A stretch of 64,000 nt of DNA from contig JBBEBQ010000006.1 of assembly GCA_040882285.1 (NCBI GenBank), positions 62,001 through 126,000 on the forward strand. Reading direction: 5' to 3'. Shown here piece after piece: positions 38,578 to 46,791 of the stretch. Both the position numbers and the translations under genes were made by a program. Numbering within the stretch: position 1 is the first letter of the stretch; the number at the start of each line of letters is the position of its first letter. The stretch is from Gemmatimonadaceae bacterium (GTDB lineage Bacteria > Gemmatimonadota > Gemmatimonadetes > Gemmatimonadales > Gemmatimonadaceae). The notes beneath the pieces were generated by a model, which was not told where the DNA came from, searched no databases, and saw nothing but the letters and a program-made list of their open reading frames with translations.

Positions 38578-38752
38578 AATGGCCTCCGGGATGGCGCTCG
38601 TTAAGAAAGTCCGATGACCCTCCAGAGGCAATCCGAGTGCCAGTATCGCGAACGCGCGCCGCCCGGTAGGGACCTTCAACGCCGACGAACTGACCTGCTG
38701 CATGGCCCTCCGCCACGTTTCGCGGCTGGGCGCGAGCGCGTACAATTCCGCG

Positions 38753-40180
38753 ATGTCACGCGGCCAGGCCATTCTCATAACACTCGTCGCGTACAATGCG
38801 GCGCTCGTGGCGATGGGGCTGTGGGCCAGCCGCCGGACGCGCGACGAGGGCGACTTCTTTCTCGGCGGACGGCGACTCGGCGCGTGGGTCGCGGGGCTGA
38901 GCGCGTCGGCCAGCTCGTCGTCGGCATGGACGCTGCTCGGCGTCAGCGGCGCCGCGTACGCCTGGGGGCTTTCGGCGCTGTGGCTGTTTCCGGCCACGCT
39001 CACCGGTTTTCTGATCAACTGGGTCTGGGTCGCGCCCCGGCTGATGCGGCTGAGCCGCGCGCGCGCGAGCCTGACGCTGACGGAGTTCATAGCCGGCGAT
39101 TCCACGCACCGCCTGTATCCGCTGACGATCCGGTTCTGCTCCGCCGCGGTGCTCGTGGCGTTCATGTTCTACATCGCGTCGCAGTTCCAGGGCGCGGGGC
39201 ACGCGTTCGCGTCCGCGTTCGGCCTGTCGAGCACCCTCAGCATCGCCGTCGGCGCGGCGGTGATCCTCTCGTACACGCTGCTCGGCGGCTTCTGGGCGGT
39301 GAGCGTCACGGACATGCTGCAGGGAGGATTGATGGCTCTGGCAGCCGTCATCCTGCCGGTCGCGGCCTTGGTGCATCTCGGCGGCTTCGCCGAGCTGGGG
39401 GAAGGACTGCGGCTCGCCGCCGGCGAGTCGGGCGCGTCGCTCACTCGCGAGTATCGTGGCGTTCTGGCTCTGGCGTTCGTGCTCGGCACGATGGGGATCG
39501 GGCTCGGCTATCCGGGGCAGCCGCACGTGGTGAACCGGTTCATGGCACTGCGCGATACGCGCTCGCTGGCGCAGGGACGCGCGATCGCGATCACGTGGGC
39601 GGTCGTCATCTACAGCGGAATGCTGCTGGTAGGCCTGTGCGCGCGGGCGCTGTGGAGGGAGCTGCCGGATGGCGAGCAGGTCATCTTTCACGCCGCGAAC
39701 GCGACGCTACCGCCCATGGTGGCGGGACTGATGATCGCGGCCGTGCTATCGGCGATCATGTCCACCGCCGACAGCCAACTGCTCGTCGCGGCTTCGTCCG
39801 TGTCCTGGGACCTGCGGCGCGCGGCGCGGCGGCCGGTGAGCGAGATCGGCGGGCTCGGGACGTCGCGCGTCGTCGTCGTGGTGCTCAGCCTCCTCGCGAT
39901 GGCGCTCGCGATCGTTGCGCCGGCGGCGATCTTCTCGCGCGTCCTGTTCGCCTGGCACGCGCTCGGCTCGGCATTCGGCCCCGTGCTGGTGCTGCGACTG
40001 GCCGGGTACCGGCTCGAGGCGCGCGGAGTGCTCGCGTCGATCGTGGCGGGGTTCGGCCTGACCGTCGTGTTCTACCTGCTGCCGGATACTCCGGGGGACT
40101 GGATGGAGCGGCTCGTCCCCCTGATCGTGGCGTTTGTCATTGCGTTTGCGAGCAGACGCGGGCGCGAAGCTACGACATAG
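38753..40180 (+). CDS. Sodium:solute symporter (SSS family, PutP-like)
   Basis: About 475 residues, twelve or thirteen hydrophobic segments, family motifs FFLGGRRLGAWVAGLSASASS near 43-63 and the SSS signature GYPGQPHVVNRFMALRD near 256. The sodium-site region AVLSAIMSTADSQLLV near 335 is well conserved and close to PutP (proline uptake). ATG 38753 is preferred over ATG 38702 because membrane helix one follows directly. The substrate is probably an amino acid or small carboxylate. Ends at a strong hairpin shared with the convergent receptor gene. Confidence 0.88.
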   Translation: MSRGQAILITLVAYNAALVAMGLWASRRTRDEGDFFLGGRRLGAWVAGLSASASSSSAWTLLGVSGAAYAWGLSALWLFPATLTGFLINWVWVAPRLMRLSRARASLTLTEFIAGDSTHRLYPLTIRFCSAAVLVAFMFYIASQFQGAGHAFASAFGLSSTLSIAVGAAVILSYTLLGGFWAVSVTDMLQGGLMALAAVILPVAALVHLGGFAELGEGLRLAAGESGASLTREYRGVLALAFVLGTMGIGLGYPGQPHVVNRFMALRDTRSLAQGRAIAITWAVVIYSGMLLVGLCARALWRELPDGEQVIFHAANATLPPMVAGLMIAAVLSAIMSTADSQLLVAASSVSWDLRRAARRPVSEIGGLGTSRVVVVVLSLLAMALAIVAPAAIFSRVLFAWHALGSAFGPVLVLRLAGYRLEARGVLASIVAGFGLTVVFYLLPDTPGDWMERLVPLIVAFVIAFASRRGREATT

Positions 40181-40181
40181 C

Positions 40182-40227
40182 ACAGCCAAGCTGCGAGCTT
40201 CCGGCTGGCTGCTCGCAGCTTGGCTGT
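40182..40227. terminator. Bidirectional hairpin between convergent genes
   Basis: A perfect 17-bp stem: ACAGCCAAGCTGCGAGC at 40182-40198 pairs with 40211-40227 around a 12-nt loop. It begins 2 bp after the symporter stop and ends 18 bp before the receptor stop. No T run follows on the plus side; on the minus side the element is read toward the symporter. It may be a factor-dependent or processing hairpin. Its second half reads loosely in sevens (CTTCCGG, CTGGCTG, CTCGCAG, CTTGGCT). Confidence 0.75.
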
Positions 40228-40245
40228 TCTAAGTGGCAGTTATTC

Positions 40246-42714
40246 TTACTGCGCGAACCCGGTCTGCGGCTCCGGCGGCGTCTGAATCGTCGGCTGCCGA
40301 ACCCTCGGCGCCTGCCCGAAGGTCATCTGGTACGACAGGTACACCGCCCGCAGGCCGAACCTGCGCTCGGTGAACTGCGTGAGGTCGTCGTTGCTGACCT
40401 TCGCACGGAAGAGCTGGGAGTTGAACGGATCCGTGAAGCGCAGCGCGACGCTGCTCTTGTCGCCGTTGATCTTCTTCCGCAGGACGATGTTCGCGAACTG
40501 CATCCCCGAGAACTTGTATCCTTCCGCCTGCATCGGCGCGCGATAGAAGTACATCGCCTGCAGGCTCAGGTCCGGGCGAAGCTGGGTCGTGCCGTTGATG
40601 CGCGCCGCCCAGGTCACTCCACCCGAAGCCAGCGCCGACTGCGAGCCGCCGTCGGTCACCATCTTGTAGATGTTGAATCCGCCGAAGCCGGTGAACTTGG
40701 GACCGAGTCTGAGCGAGCCGTTCACGTCCGTCCCCCACGACGTGCCCGTAGCCAGGTTCTTGAAGTTGATCGAGGTAACCTCCCGTCCCTGGAACGTGTC
40801 GTTGGCGTCGATCTCGACGCGGATGATGTCGGTCGTGCGACGATAGAACGGCGACACCTGCATCGTGCCGAGCTTGAACATCCGGGTGTAGCCGGCTTCG
40901 AACGCGTCGGTGTACTCCGGGTTCAGATCCGGGTTGCCGATGAACACGTTCTGCACGTCGAAGAACTGCGGGAACGGGTTCAGCTCCTGCGTGCCGGGAC
41001 GGCGCACGCGGCGCGAGTACGCCAGCTTGAGCTGCGTGGCGTCGCTCACCTTATAGCTCACCACCGCGCTCGGGAAGAGGCTGGTGTAGTTGTACGGGTA
41101 GCTCTCGTCCGCCAGCTGGAAATCGCGGTTGGCACGCTCGGCCCGGAGCCCTCCCTGGAGCTCGAACTTGCCCACGCCCTGGCTGAGCACGCCGTACGCG
41201 GCATGGACCTGCTCGTCGAACTGGAAGGAATTGGTCAGGCTTCCGTCCAGGGTCCAGTCACCCGAGCCGGCCGCGTCCTTGAAGACCGAGTAATCGCGGT
41301 CCAGCCAGCGGGCCGTGCCCTTGTAGCCCGTCTCGAGCTTGGTGCGCTCGCGAAGCGTGCGGGTGTAATCCACCTGCGCGATCGCCTGCCTGGTGACGGC
41401 GTCGAGCTCGTTGCGCTCGCCTTCGGTCCGCGCGTTGCCGGGGATCGCCTGGTGCCAGAGCGTGTTGTCGTCGTCGTCCGACGAGCGGTTGAGTCTCATC
41501 TCCGCGCCGAGCTCGTGCTTCCGCGCTTCGAACGTCCGCCTGAACGCGAGCGTGTAGTCCGCGACGAAGCCCGTGACTCCCGCGTCGCGGACCCGGTTGT
41601 ACCGGTCCGTCTCCGTCCGCGACCCGTCCCGCTCCGTGTAGCCATTGATGGACTCGTCCGTGGAACGGCGCCGATTTACCGACAGGATGTTGGAGATGAC
41701 GTCACGCTTGTTCGGCTTGAAGTCGAGGTTGACGTTGAAGTTGTGTCCAGCGTTGCCCGCCTCACTGGCGATGTCCTGCTCGGTAAACGAGCGCGGGTTT
41801 GACAGGGCGTCGTACCGCTCGCGGTCGTTGATTCCGACGATGTCTCTCTTGTCGGAGTTGAACCCGTAGCTCGTGAAGAGCGTGAGCCGTCCTTCCTGGT
41901 AGCCCAGGTTGCCGCTCGCGTTGTAGCGCTGCGACGGCGAAGCGCCGGCCATAAAGCCGCCGCTCAGGCCGAGGTCCACGTTGTCCTTGAGCACGATGTT
42001 GATGATGCCGGCCATTCCTTCGGGATCGTGCCGGGCGGATGGCGTCGGTACGACCTCGATGCGCTCGACGATGTTCGCGGGGAGCCCCTTCAGGTACGCG
42101 CCGAGCTGCTCGCCGCGGATCGGAGCCGGGCGGCCGTTGATCTGGATCGCCACGTTCTCGTTACCGCGTAGGCTGACCTTGCCGTCGCCGTCGACTTCGA
42201 CGGACGGAGTGGCCTGGAGGACTTCGCTCGCGCTGGTGGCGGCGGGCGCAACCTGCTTGGCCTGGTAGCTGTTGCGGTCGGGCTCGATCACCACGGCCGC
42301 GCGCTCCGTCGAGACTTCGACGGTCGACAGCTCTATCGCGACGCGCGGAAGCTGAATGCCGGTGATGGTCGTGGACGGCTTCTCCGGCGTCACGCTGAAA
42401 TCGGGCGTGGTGCGCGGAGCATAGCCGAGCTGGGTGATCCGGAGGTAATACGTTCCCGGACGCAGTCCCTGCACGCGGAAGCTGCCGTCGTCGCCCGCGA
42501 TGGCGCCGGTGACCAGGGAAGAATCGCGCTTGCTGCGGACGGTGATCGTGGCACCGGCGACGGGGGCGTTGTCGCCCTCGGTCAGGACGGTGCCGCGGAC
42601 TTCGCCGGGACCGGCCGGCGGCGGGCCGGCGGGTCTCGCGGGCGCCTGAGCCTGAACTGGCGCGGCGGCGATCAGGGTTACGAGCCCGAGCAGGGCAACG
42701 ATTGGGCGCTTCAT
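40246..42714 (-). CDS. TonB-dependent outer-membrane receptor with carboxypeptidase-regulatory-like N-terminal domain
   Basis: 822 residues. Signal peptide (ALLGLVTLIAAAPVQAQ), a CarboxypepD_reg-like beta sandwich (about 42-125, with VLTEGDNAPVAGATITVRSK), a plug domain (about 160-245: APAATSASEVLQATPSVEV, GNENVAIQINGRPAPIRG), then a 22-strand-type barrel whose C-terminal half includes LNPFPQFFDVQNVFIGNPDLNPE, typical of the SusC-unlike, outer membrane beta-barrel receptor family. It would import a siderophore, peptide or glycan using TonB energy. A 48-codon membrane-protein gene and a promoter lie upstream. Confidence 0.88.
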   Translation of the reverse strand: MKRPIVALLGLVTLIAAAPVQAQAPARPAGPPPAGPGEVRGTVLTEGDNAPVAGATITVRSKRDSSLVTGAIAGDDGSFRVQGLRPGTYYLRITQLGYAPRTTPDFSVTPEKPSTTITGIQLPRVAIELSTVEVSTERAAVVIEPDRNSYQAKQVAPAATSASEVLQATPSVEVDGDGKVSLRGNENVAIQINGRPAPIRGEQLGAYLKGLPANIVERIEVVPTPSARHDPEGMAGIINIVLKDNVDLGLSGGFMAGASPSQRYNASGNLGYQEGRLTLFTSYGFNSDKRDIVGINDRERYDALSNPRSFTEQDIASEAGNAGHNFNVNLDFKPNKRDVISNILSVNRRRSTDESINGYTERDGSRTETDRYNRVRDAGVTGFVADYTLAFRRTFEARKHELGAEMRLNRSSDDDDNTLWHQAIPGNARTEGERNELDAVTRQAIAQVDYTRTLRERTKLETGYKGTARWLDRDYSVFKDAAGSGDWTLDGSLTNSFQFDEQVHAAYGVLSQGVGKFELQGGLRAERANRDFQLADESYPYNYTSLFPSAVVSYKVSDATQLKLAYSRRVRRPGTQELNPFPQFFDVQNVFIGNPDLNPEYTDAFEAGYTRMFKLGTMQVSPFYRRTTDIIRVEIDANDTFQGREVTSINFKNLATGTSWGTDVNGSLRLGPKFTGFGGFNIYKMVTDGGSQSALASGGVTWAARINGTTQLRPDLSLQAMYFYRAPMQAEGYKFSGMQFANIVLRKKINGDKSSVALRFTDPFNSQLFRAKVSNDDLTQFTERRFGLRAVYLSYQMTFGQAPRVRQPTIQTPPEPQTGFAQ

Positions 42715-42810
42715 GACATTTCTCGCGTTGTTGGTGACGTCTTCCGGGGAGCGGCCCGCCTGGGCGTGGTCATCTCACTGGGCTACCTACGCGCGCCGGC
42801 GCCGGAGGTT

Positions 42811-42957
42811 TCAGGAGCCGGCGAGCAGGGTGAGGTCGTCACGGCGGCGCGGCTCCGCGACCAGCAAGGCGATCACCAAGCCGGCGATTGGCGGGATGAT
42901 GAAGATCCACTTCCACCATCGCGGGCGAGGCGTGGAAGTCAGCACGGACTCGGTCAT
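42811..42957 (-). CDS. 48-residue single-span membrane protein
   Basis: Short frame between the receptor gene and a minus-strand promoter: TESVLTSTPRPRWWKWIF, then IIPPIAGLVIALLVAE as one hydrophobic helix, then RRRDDLTLLAGS. The positive-inside residues predict a cytoplasmic C terminus. The WWKW before the helix is typical of interfacial residues. It lies 97 bp upstream of the receptor start on the same strand. No family recognised. Coding status is inferred from the sensible membrane topology and the promoter position. The rest of the 42715-43155 gap holds no other gene. Confidence 0.5.
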   Translation of the reverse strand: MTESVLTSTPRPRWWKWIFIIPPIAGLVIALLVAEPRRRDDLTLLAGS

Positions 42958-42990
42958 GGTACTTTCGGTGAAATAACCGTCACGCCAAGT

Positions 42991-43020
42991 ACTTTACACT
43001 ACAAAGCAACCGCTTGTCAA
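42991..43020 (-). promoter_or_regulatory. Sigma-70-type promoter for the small membrane protein and probably the receptor
   Basis: On the minus strand, -35 TTGACA (43015-43020), an 18-bp spacer and -10 TAAAGT (42991-42996), 33 bp upstream of the small gene start. Confidence 0.5.
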
Positions 43021-43155
43021 TGGCTGAGGAGCCGGGCTGATCAAGCGGCGAACGCGCCCTCCTCGCCGCCTCCTCCGCCTGCGTGTCGCGGTGCAGTGTC
43101 AGCCGAGGTGGACCACGGTCTATCTTGCGAGTTACCTGAAGCCAAGGAGCCACGC

Positions 43156-44214
43156 ATGACGATTCTCGACGCGATCTTCGTCGCCAACTCGCCGCGCCAG
43201 TGGGCGCTGGCACTCGTCGTCGGCCTCGCAACCTTCCTCGCGCTGAGCCTTGCGCTACGGATCATACGCGGCCGCGCCGCCAAGTACGCGGCCCGGACCA
43301 CGACCGGATGGGACGACGTCGTCGTTTTGGCGCTGGCCAAGACGCACCCGCTCTTCATTCCGATACTGTCGCTGTCGGCGGCGCTGGGCGCGCTCGAGGT
43401 GCCGGCTCGCTTTCGCAACGTCGTCGAGATCGCGGCGGTGCTGTCGCTGCTGCTGCAGCTCGGACTGTGGACCTCCGCCGGGTTCGGCGGGTGGCTCCGG
43501 CGCTATACCGCGCGCGAGATGACCGGCGACGCCGCGGCGGCCACTACCATGAGCGCGCTGGCTTTCGCCATCAGGCTCGTGCTCTGGACGGTGATTCTGC
43601 TGCTGGCGCTCGACAACCTCGGCATCAACATCACCGCGCTGGTCGCCGGGCTCGGCGTCGGCGGAATCGCGATCGCGCTCGCCACCCAGAACATTCTGGG
43701 CGACCTGTTCGCGTCGCTGTCGATCGTGCTGGACAAGCCGTTCGTGCTCGGCGACTTCGTGGCGGTGGACGATCTCATGGGGAACATCGAGCACATCGGG
43801 CTCAAGACGACGCGTGTCCGCAGCCTGTCGGGCGAGCAGCTCGTATTCTCCAACAGCGATCTGCTCGGCAGCCGCCTGCGCAACTTCGGGCGCATGGCGC
43901 ATCGCCGCGTGGTGTTTCCCGTCGGCGTCACGTACCAGACACCGCGGCACAAGCTCATGCTGATCCCCGCCATCGTGCGCGCGGCGATCGAGGAGCAGGA
44001 GAAGACGCGGTTCGACAGGTCGCACTTCAAGGAGTTCGGCGATTTCTCCCTGAACTTCGAGTCCGTGTACTACGTGCTGTCGCGGGAGTTCAACGACTAC
44101 ATGGACATCCAGCAGGCCGTCAATCTGCGCGTGCACGAGCAGTTCGAGGCGGAGGGAATCGAGTTCGCGTATCCTACGCAGACGCTGTTCGTGGCTGCCA
44201 ATTCTTCGACGTGA
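43156..44214 (+). CDS. MscS-family mechanosensitive channel
   Basis: 352 residues. Membrane helices near 16-37, 62-82, 92-112, 130-148 and the pore helix near 155-182 with the glycine/alanine pattern ALVAGLGVGGIAIALATQNILGD broken over the TM3 region; then the MscS beta domain (DKPFVLGDFVAVDDLMGNIE and GLKTTRVRSLSGEQLVFSNS) and an alpha/beta C-terminal domain. It would release solutes on hypo-osmotic shock. AAGGAG precedes the ATG at 43156 and fixes the start; a longer frame upstream is not supported. Confidence 0.88.
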   Translation: MTILDAIFVANSPRQWALALVVGLATFLALSLALRIIRGRAAKYAARTTTGWDDVVVLALAKTHPLFIPILSLSAALGALEVPARFRNVVEIAAVLSLLLQLGLWTSAGFGGWLRRYTAREMTGDAAAATTMSALAFAIRLVLWTVILLLALDNLGINITALVAGLGVGGIAIALATQNILGDLFASLSIVLDKPFVLGDFVAVDDLMGNIEHIGLKTTRVRSLSGEQLVFSNSDLLGSRLRNFGRMAHRRVVFPVGVTYQTPRHKLMLIPAIVRAAIEEQEKTRFDRSHFKEFGDFSLNFESVYYVLSREFNDYMDIQQAVNLRVHEQFEAEGIEFAYPTQTLFVAANSST

Positions 44215-44405
44215 TCTCGAAGACGAGACTCTCCCGACCGCCCCAGTGAGCCCGCGCCAGGAACGTCCACCCGATCTCGATCTCCCCCGCAGCTGGATCG
44301 TAACCGTGAGAGCGGGTTGATCCGATCATCCGCCCGGTCTTCCGGGCGAAGCGGTCGCAGCTCGGCGAGCTCCCCCGCGAGGGTGGGCTGCGGCTCGAAG
44401 CGCAT
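44215..44405 (-). pseudogene. Degraded GNAT acetyltransferase gene
   Basis: On the minus strand, ATG at 44405 opens RFEPQPTLAGELAELRPLRP, a typical GNAT N terminus. About 30 codons later the frame changes and GYDPAAGEIEIGWTFLARAH (from about 44305 down to 44245) appears, which in intact relatives lies about 60 residues further on. The C-terminal third is absent. So an internal deletion with frameshift and a 3' deletion have left a relic between convergent mscS and phospholipase-like genes. Confidence 0.6.
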
Positions 44406-44419
44406 CCGCCTTGGTATGG

Positions 44420-45352
44420 TTAGGTCGCCGAGCCGCCCTTCGCCAGCTCGTAAATCGAGCCGCCCACCTTGTCCACGTACGCGAGCTCGGTGGCCGGCAT
44501 CGCGAAGTGCTTGAGCGCGGCACTCTCCACCTTCTCCTCGCCGCCCCCCTTGTTCAGCGCCGCGCGGCGGATGCGCTTCGCCTGCCGGAGCGGGCTCGTG
44601 CCCGCCGGATCGAGCGCGAACACCTCCGACGAGCCGAACCGGCTCAGGAAGTCCACGATGTAGTTGAACGACCGGTCCATGTACGCGCCCGACTCCTGCT
44701 CGCCGAGGTCCCAGCGGCTGTTCTCCGAGATCATCTGGAAGATGCGCTGCCAGCCGTCGGAGTCCGCTACTCGCACCATGCCGCGGAAAATCCGCCGGTT
44801 GGTCGGCGTGCTGAAGATCGTGGGGCTCAGAATGCGGTCGAGATGCGCGTCGGAGTGCTCGTGGTCGCGCAGGATCACCTCCCGCGCGAGCCGTGAGAAC
44901 CGCTCGCCCAGGTGCATCTCGAACCGGCTCTCCCAGTAGCTGTGCCCGATGGCGCTGGTAGTGGAGGTGACGGTGAGCTGGCGCGGGACGAAGTAGTTGT
45001 GCGCCACGGAATCGGCGGCGAGGTGCGCCAGGTAGCCCAGCGCGAAGCTGCGGACAGGGTCGTTCCGCGCGCGCTCGTGAATCTCCAGCCCGACCTTCCA
45101 CGAGTGACAGTGCCGGCCCGCCAGCGCGTACTTCTTGGCCATGCTCGTGTCGGCTGCGATGGACCCGTACAGGAAGTCGTGGGGAAACGCGGAGATCAGA
45201 GCCGCGATGTTCCCCGGCACGAGGTGCAGCGACTTCAGCAGCGCCTCGCCGAGGAAGATGTGCGTGCCCGGGGTCCACGCGTACGCGACGTCGGGCGTGA
45301 GGGCGAGGAGAGCTACCGCGGCAAGGCCCGCGAACGCGAAAAGTCTGGACAA
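44420..45352 (-). CDS. Zinc-dependent phospholipase C-like exported protein
   Basis: About 310 residues. A signal peptide (LFAFAGLAAVALLALT ending VAYA) precedes mature AWTPGTHIFLGEALL, the start of the Zn_dep_PLPC fold, with histidines in ISAFPHDFLYGSI, HCHSWKVG, YLAHLAADSVAHNYF and HLGERFSR that would bind two or three zincs. It could hydrolyse phospholipids or related esters. TTG at 45352 gives a compact signal peptide; GTG at 45376 is the alternative but lies inside a large hairpin. A GNAT relic separates it from mscS. Confidence 0.75.
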   Translation of the reverse strand: MSRLFAFAGLAAVALLALTPDVAYAWTPGTHIFLGEALLKSLHLVPGNIAALISAFPHDFLYGSIAADTSMAKKYALAGRHCHSWKVGLEIHERARNDPVRSFALGYLAHLAADSVAHNYFVPRQLTVTSTTSAIGHSYWESRFEMHLGERFSRLAREVILRDHEHSDAHLDRILSPTIFSTPTNRRIFRGMVRVADSDGWQRIFQMISENSRWDLGEQESGAYMDRSFNYIVDFLSRFGSSEVFALDPAGTSPLRQAKRIRRAALNKGGGEEKVESAALKHFAMPATELAYVDKVGGSIYELAKGGSAT

Positions 45353-45367
45353 TGCTACGATGCGGAG

Positions 45368-45457
45368 GGCCGGCACCGGCTCCGTCCCCGCAGGTCGCGT
45401 CTTAGCTCGCGCGGTTTGCGAGCGTAGCGACCGAAGGGGATGGCGCCGGTGCCGGCC
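45368..45457. repeat. Nested 90-nt hairpin (22 + 6 + 6 bp) downstream of ytxH-like gene
   Basis: 45368-45389 pairs with 45436-45457 over 22 positions with one mismatch and one G-T pair. Then GGTCGC (45393-45398) pairs with GCGACC (45427-45432), and GCTCGC (45405-45410) with GCGAGC (45418-45423). It lies 14 bp after the stop of the YtxH-like gene and before the phospholipase-like start. Confidence 0.85.
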
Positions 45458-45470
45458 TGCGCGACGAACC

Positions 45471-45974
45471 CTAAATCCCGATCCGCTTTCGCTGCCGCCG
45501 GATGGCTTTGCGCAGATCACGCGCTTCGTGCTCGACCGTCTCGTTGATGGCTTCGCGCGCCGCATCCACGTAATCACGCACCGTATCCGTCACCTCGTCC
45601 AGTGCGGGCAGCCGCTCGAGCAACGGCTCGCTGTGCTCGCGGGCCCAGCGCGCGCCGCGGGTCGCGGTCTTGCGCGCGCGCCTGGCGTACGGCGGGATCG
45701 TGTCGCCCGCCCACCGCGCGCCCTCGAGTCCCATCGCCCCGCTCCACTTCGCGCCGCGGCCGACCGCGTCCATCACCGGCCGCAGCGGCCGGTTTCCGCT
45801 CGGCCCTCGGCGCACCAGCAGCGCGATGCCGGCGCCGATCGCCACTCCGATGACCGCCGCGGTCAGGAGATCGAACTGCTCTTCGCGATCGTCGTCGCTG
45901 AAATCATCCACGGGGGCGGATGCGCGGCGTTTCTGACCGGCCGTCGGCCCCTTGGTCTCCGATGATGCCACCAT
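45471..45974 (-). CDS. YtxH-like membrane protein
   Basis: 167 residues: acidic N terminus (PVDDFSDDDREEQF), one short hydrophobic helix LLTAAVIGVAIGAGIALLV near 41-60, then a long amphipathic Ala/Arg-rich region with coiled character. The architecture matches YtxH/gas-vesicle-like stress proteins. The ATG at 45974 is chosen. The start of this gene overlaps the end of the DUF948 gene by about 70 bp in another frame. The pair recalls the YtxG-YtxH operon of Bacillus, linked there to general stress. Confidence 0.68.
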   Translation of the reverse strand: MVASSETKGPTAGQKRRASAPVDDFSDDDREEQFDLLTAAVIGVAIGAGIALLVRRGPSGNRPLRPVMDAVGRGAKWSGAMGLEGARWAGDTIPPYARRARKTATRGARWAREHSEPLLERLPALDEVTDTVRDYVDAAREAINETVEHEARDLRKAIRRQRKRIGI

Positions 45975-46596
45975 TGTCCAGCCCCTCCTCGTCAAAAGAC
46001 TCGTCTGCGAAAGATTCATCGAGCGCGTCACCCACCCGCTCCACCGCCTCCACCAGCCCCGGATCGCGCAGCGTGCGCCGCCGCCGGCCCTTCCGCGCCC
46101 GCCCCTTGGCGAACGTCGCCGCGCCCGTGCCGACGCCCTTGATCGTCGAGACCGACGCGACGAACACCGCTTCGATCTCCTCCTGCGCCACTTCCAGAAG
46201 CGCGTTCAGCTCGTTGATCCTGTCCTCGGCCAGCTCCGCCGCTTTCAGCAGCTTCTGGTTCGCCGACGCGACCGTCTGATTCACCTGCTGCACGTCCACC
46301 CGGAGCGACGTCGAGATGTAGTCCAGGTTGTCGGTGATCGAGCTGGCGTGGCGCATGATCGGATTGATGTCGCCGTAAATCCGGTCCAACATGTCGCTGA
46401 TCTTCTTCTGCGTCTTCCTCACGTTCAGCGCGGCCGGGATGAGCGCGGCCGCGAGCGCCAGGACGGTCAGCGACAGGACGAAGCTCGCGATGCCCGTGAC
46501 GCGTTGCCACCAGCTCGGGTCCTCCGCGACCTGCTTGGTGAAGATCGTGTCGGGCAGCGCCGCGGCCTGCTGCGCGAGCAAATCGATGATCGCCAT
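45904..46596 (-). CDS. DUF948 (YtxG-like) membrane protein
   Basis: 230 residues: N-terminal leader, a membrane helix (VTGIASFVLSLTVLALAAALI, about 34-54 with short breaks), then a long heptad-type helix (LDRIYGDINPIMRHASSITD, LDYISTSLRVDVQQVNQTV) typical of DUF948, and a basic then acidic tail. The ATG at 46596 follows directly after a short spurious extension. Its 3' end overlaps the YtxH-like start. It probably forms a membrane-anchored coiled coil. Confidence 0.7.
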   Translation of the reverse strand: MAIIDLLAQQAAALPDTIFTKQVAEDPSWWQRVTGIASFVLSLTVLALAAALIPAALNVRKTQKKISDMLDRIYGDINPIMRHASSITDNLDYISTSLRVDVQQVNQTVASANQKLLKAAELAEDRINELNALLEVAQEEIEAVFVASVSTIKGVGTGAATFAKGRARKGRRRRTLRDPGLVEAVERVGDALDESFADESFDEEGLDNGGIIGDQGADGRSETPRIRPRG

Positions 46597-46649
46597 CGTC
46601 CAGGTGTTCACGCGCACGATGTGTGCAAGGGAAGGGCCACTTGAAGCTC

Positions 46650-46745
46650 TTGGCTGTTGGCTGTTAGCTGTTGGTCTCCGCGACGAAATCTACTGGCTGC
46701 GGTCCGCGGCGCAGTCAAGCCAATAGCCAAGAGCCAATAGCCAAC
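46650..46745. repeat. Inverted pair of heptamer arrays before murA
   Basis: Left array TTGGCTG, TTGGCTG, TTAGCTG, TTGGTCT (46650-46677); right array AGCCAAT, AGCCAAG, AGCCAAT, AGCCAAC (46718-46745). The two are reverse complements and could fold around a 40-nt loop. They fill most of the 46597-46791 gap between divergent genes, so the murA and DUF948 promoters must lie in or near them. Confidence 0.88.
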
Positions 46746-46791
46746 GGCTGCTTCTCGTAGATATTTCAGCATCACCTCCATCCAGAAATCC

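Noticed and set aside
38614-41802. Plus-strand 1062-codon open frame over the symporter and receptor genes
   Set aside because: It reads out of frame through the symporter and antisense through the receptor; composition is Arg-rich and it matches nothing.
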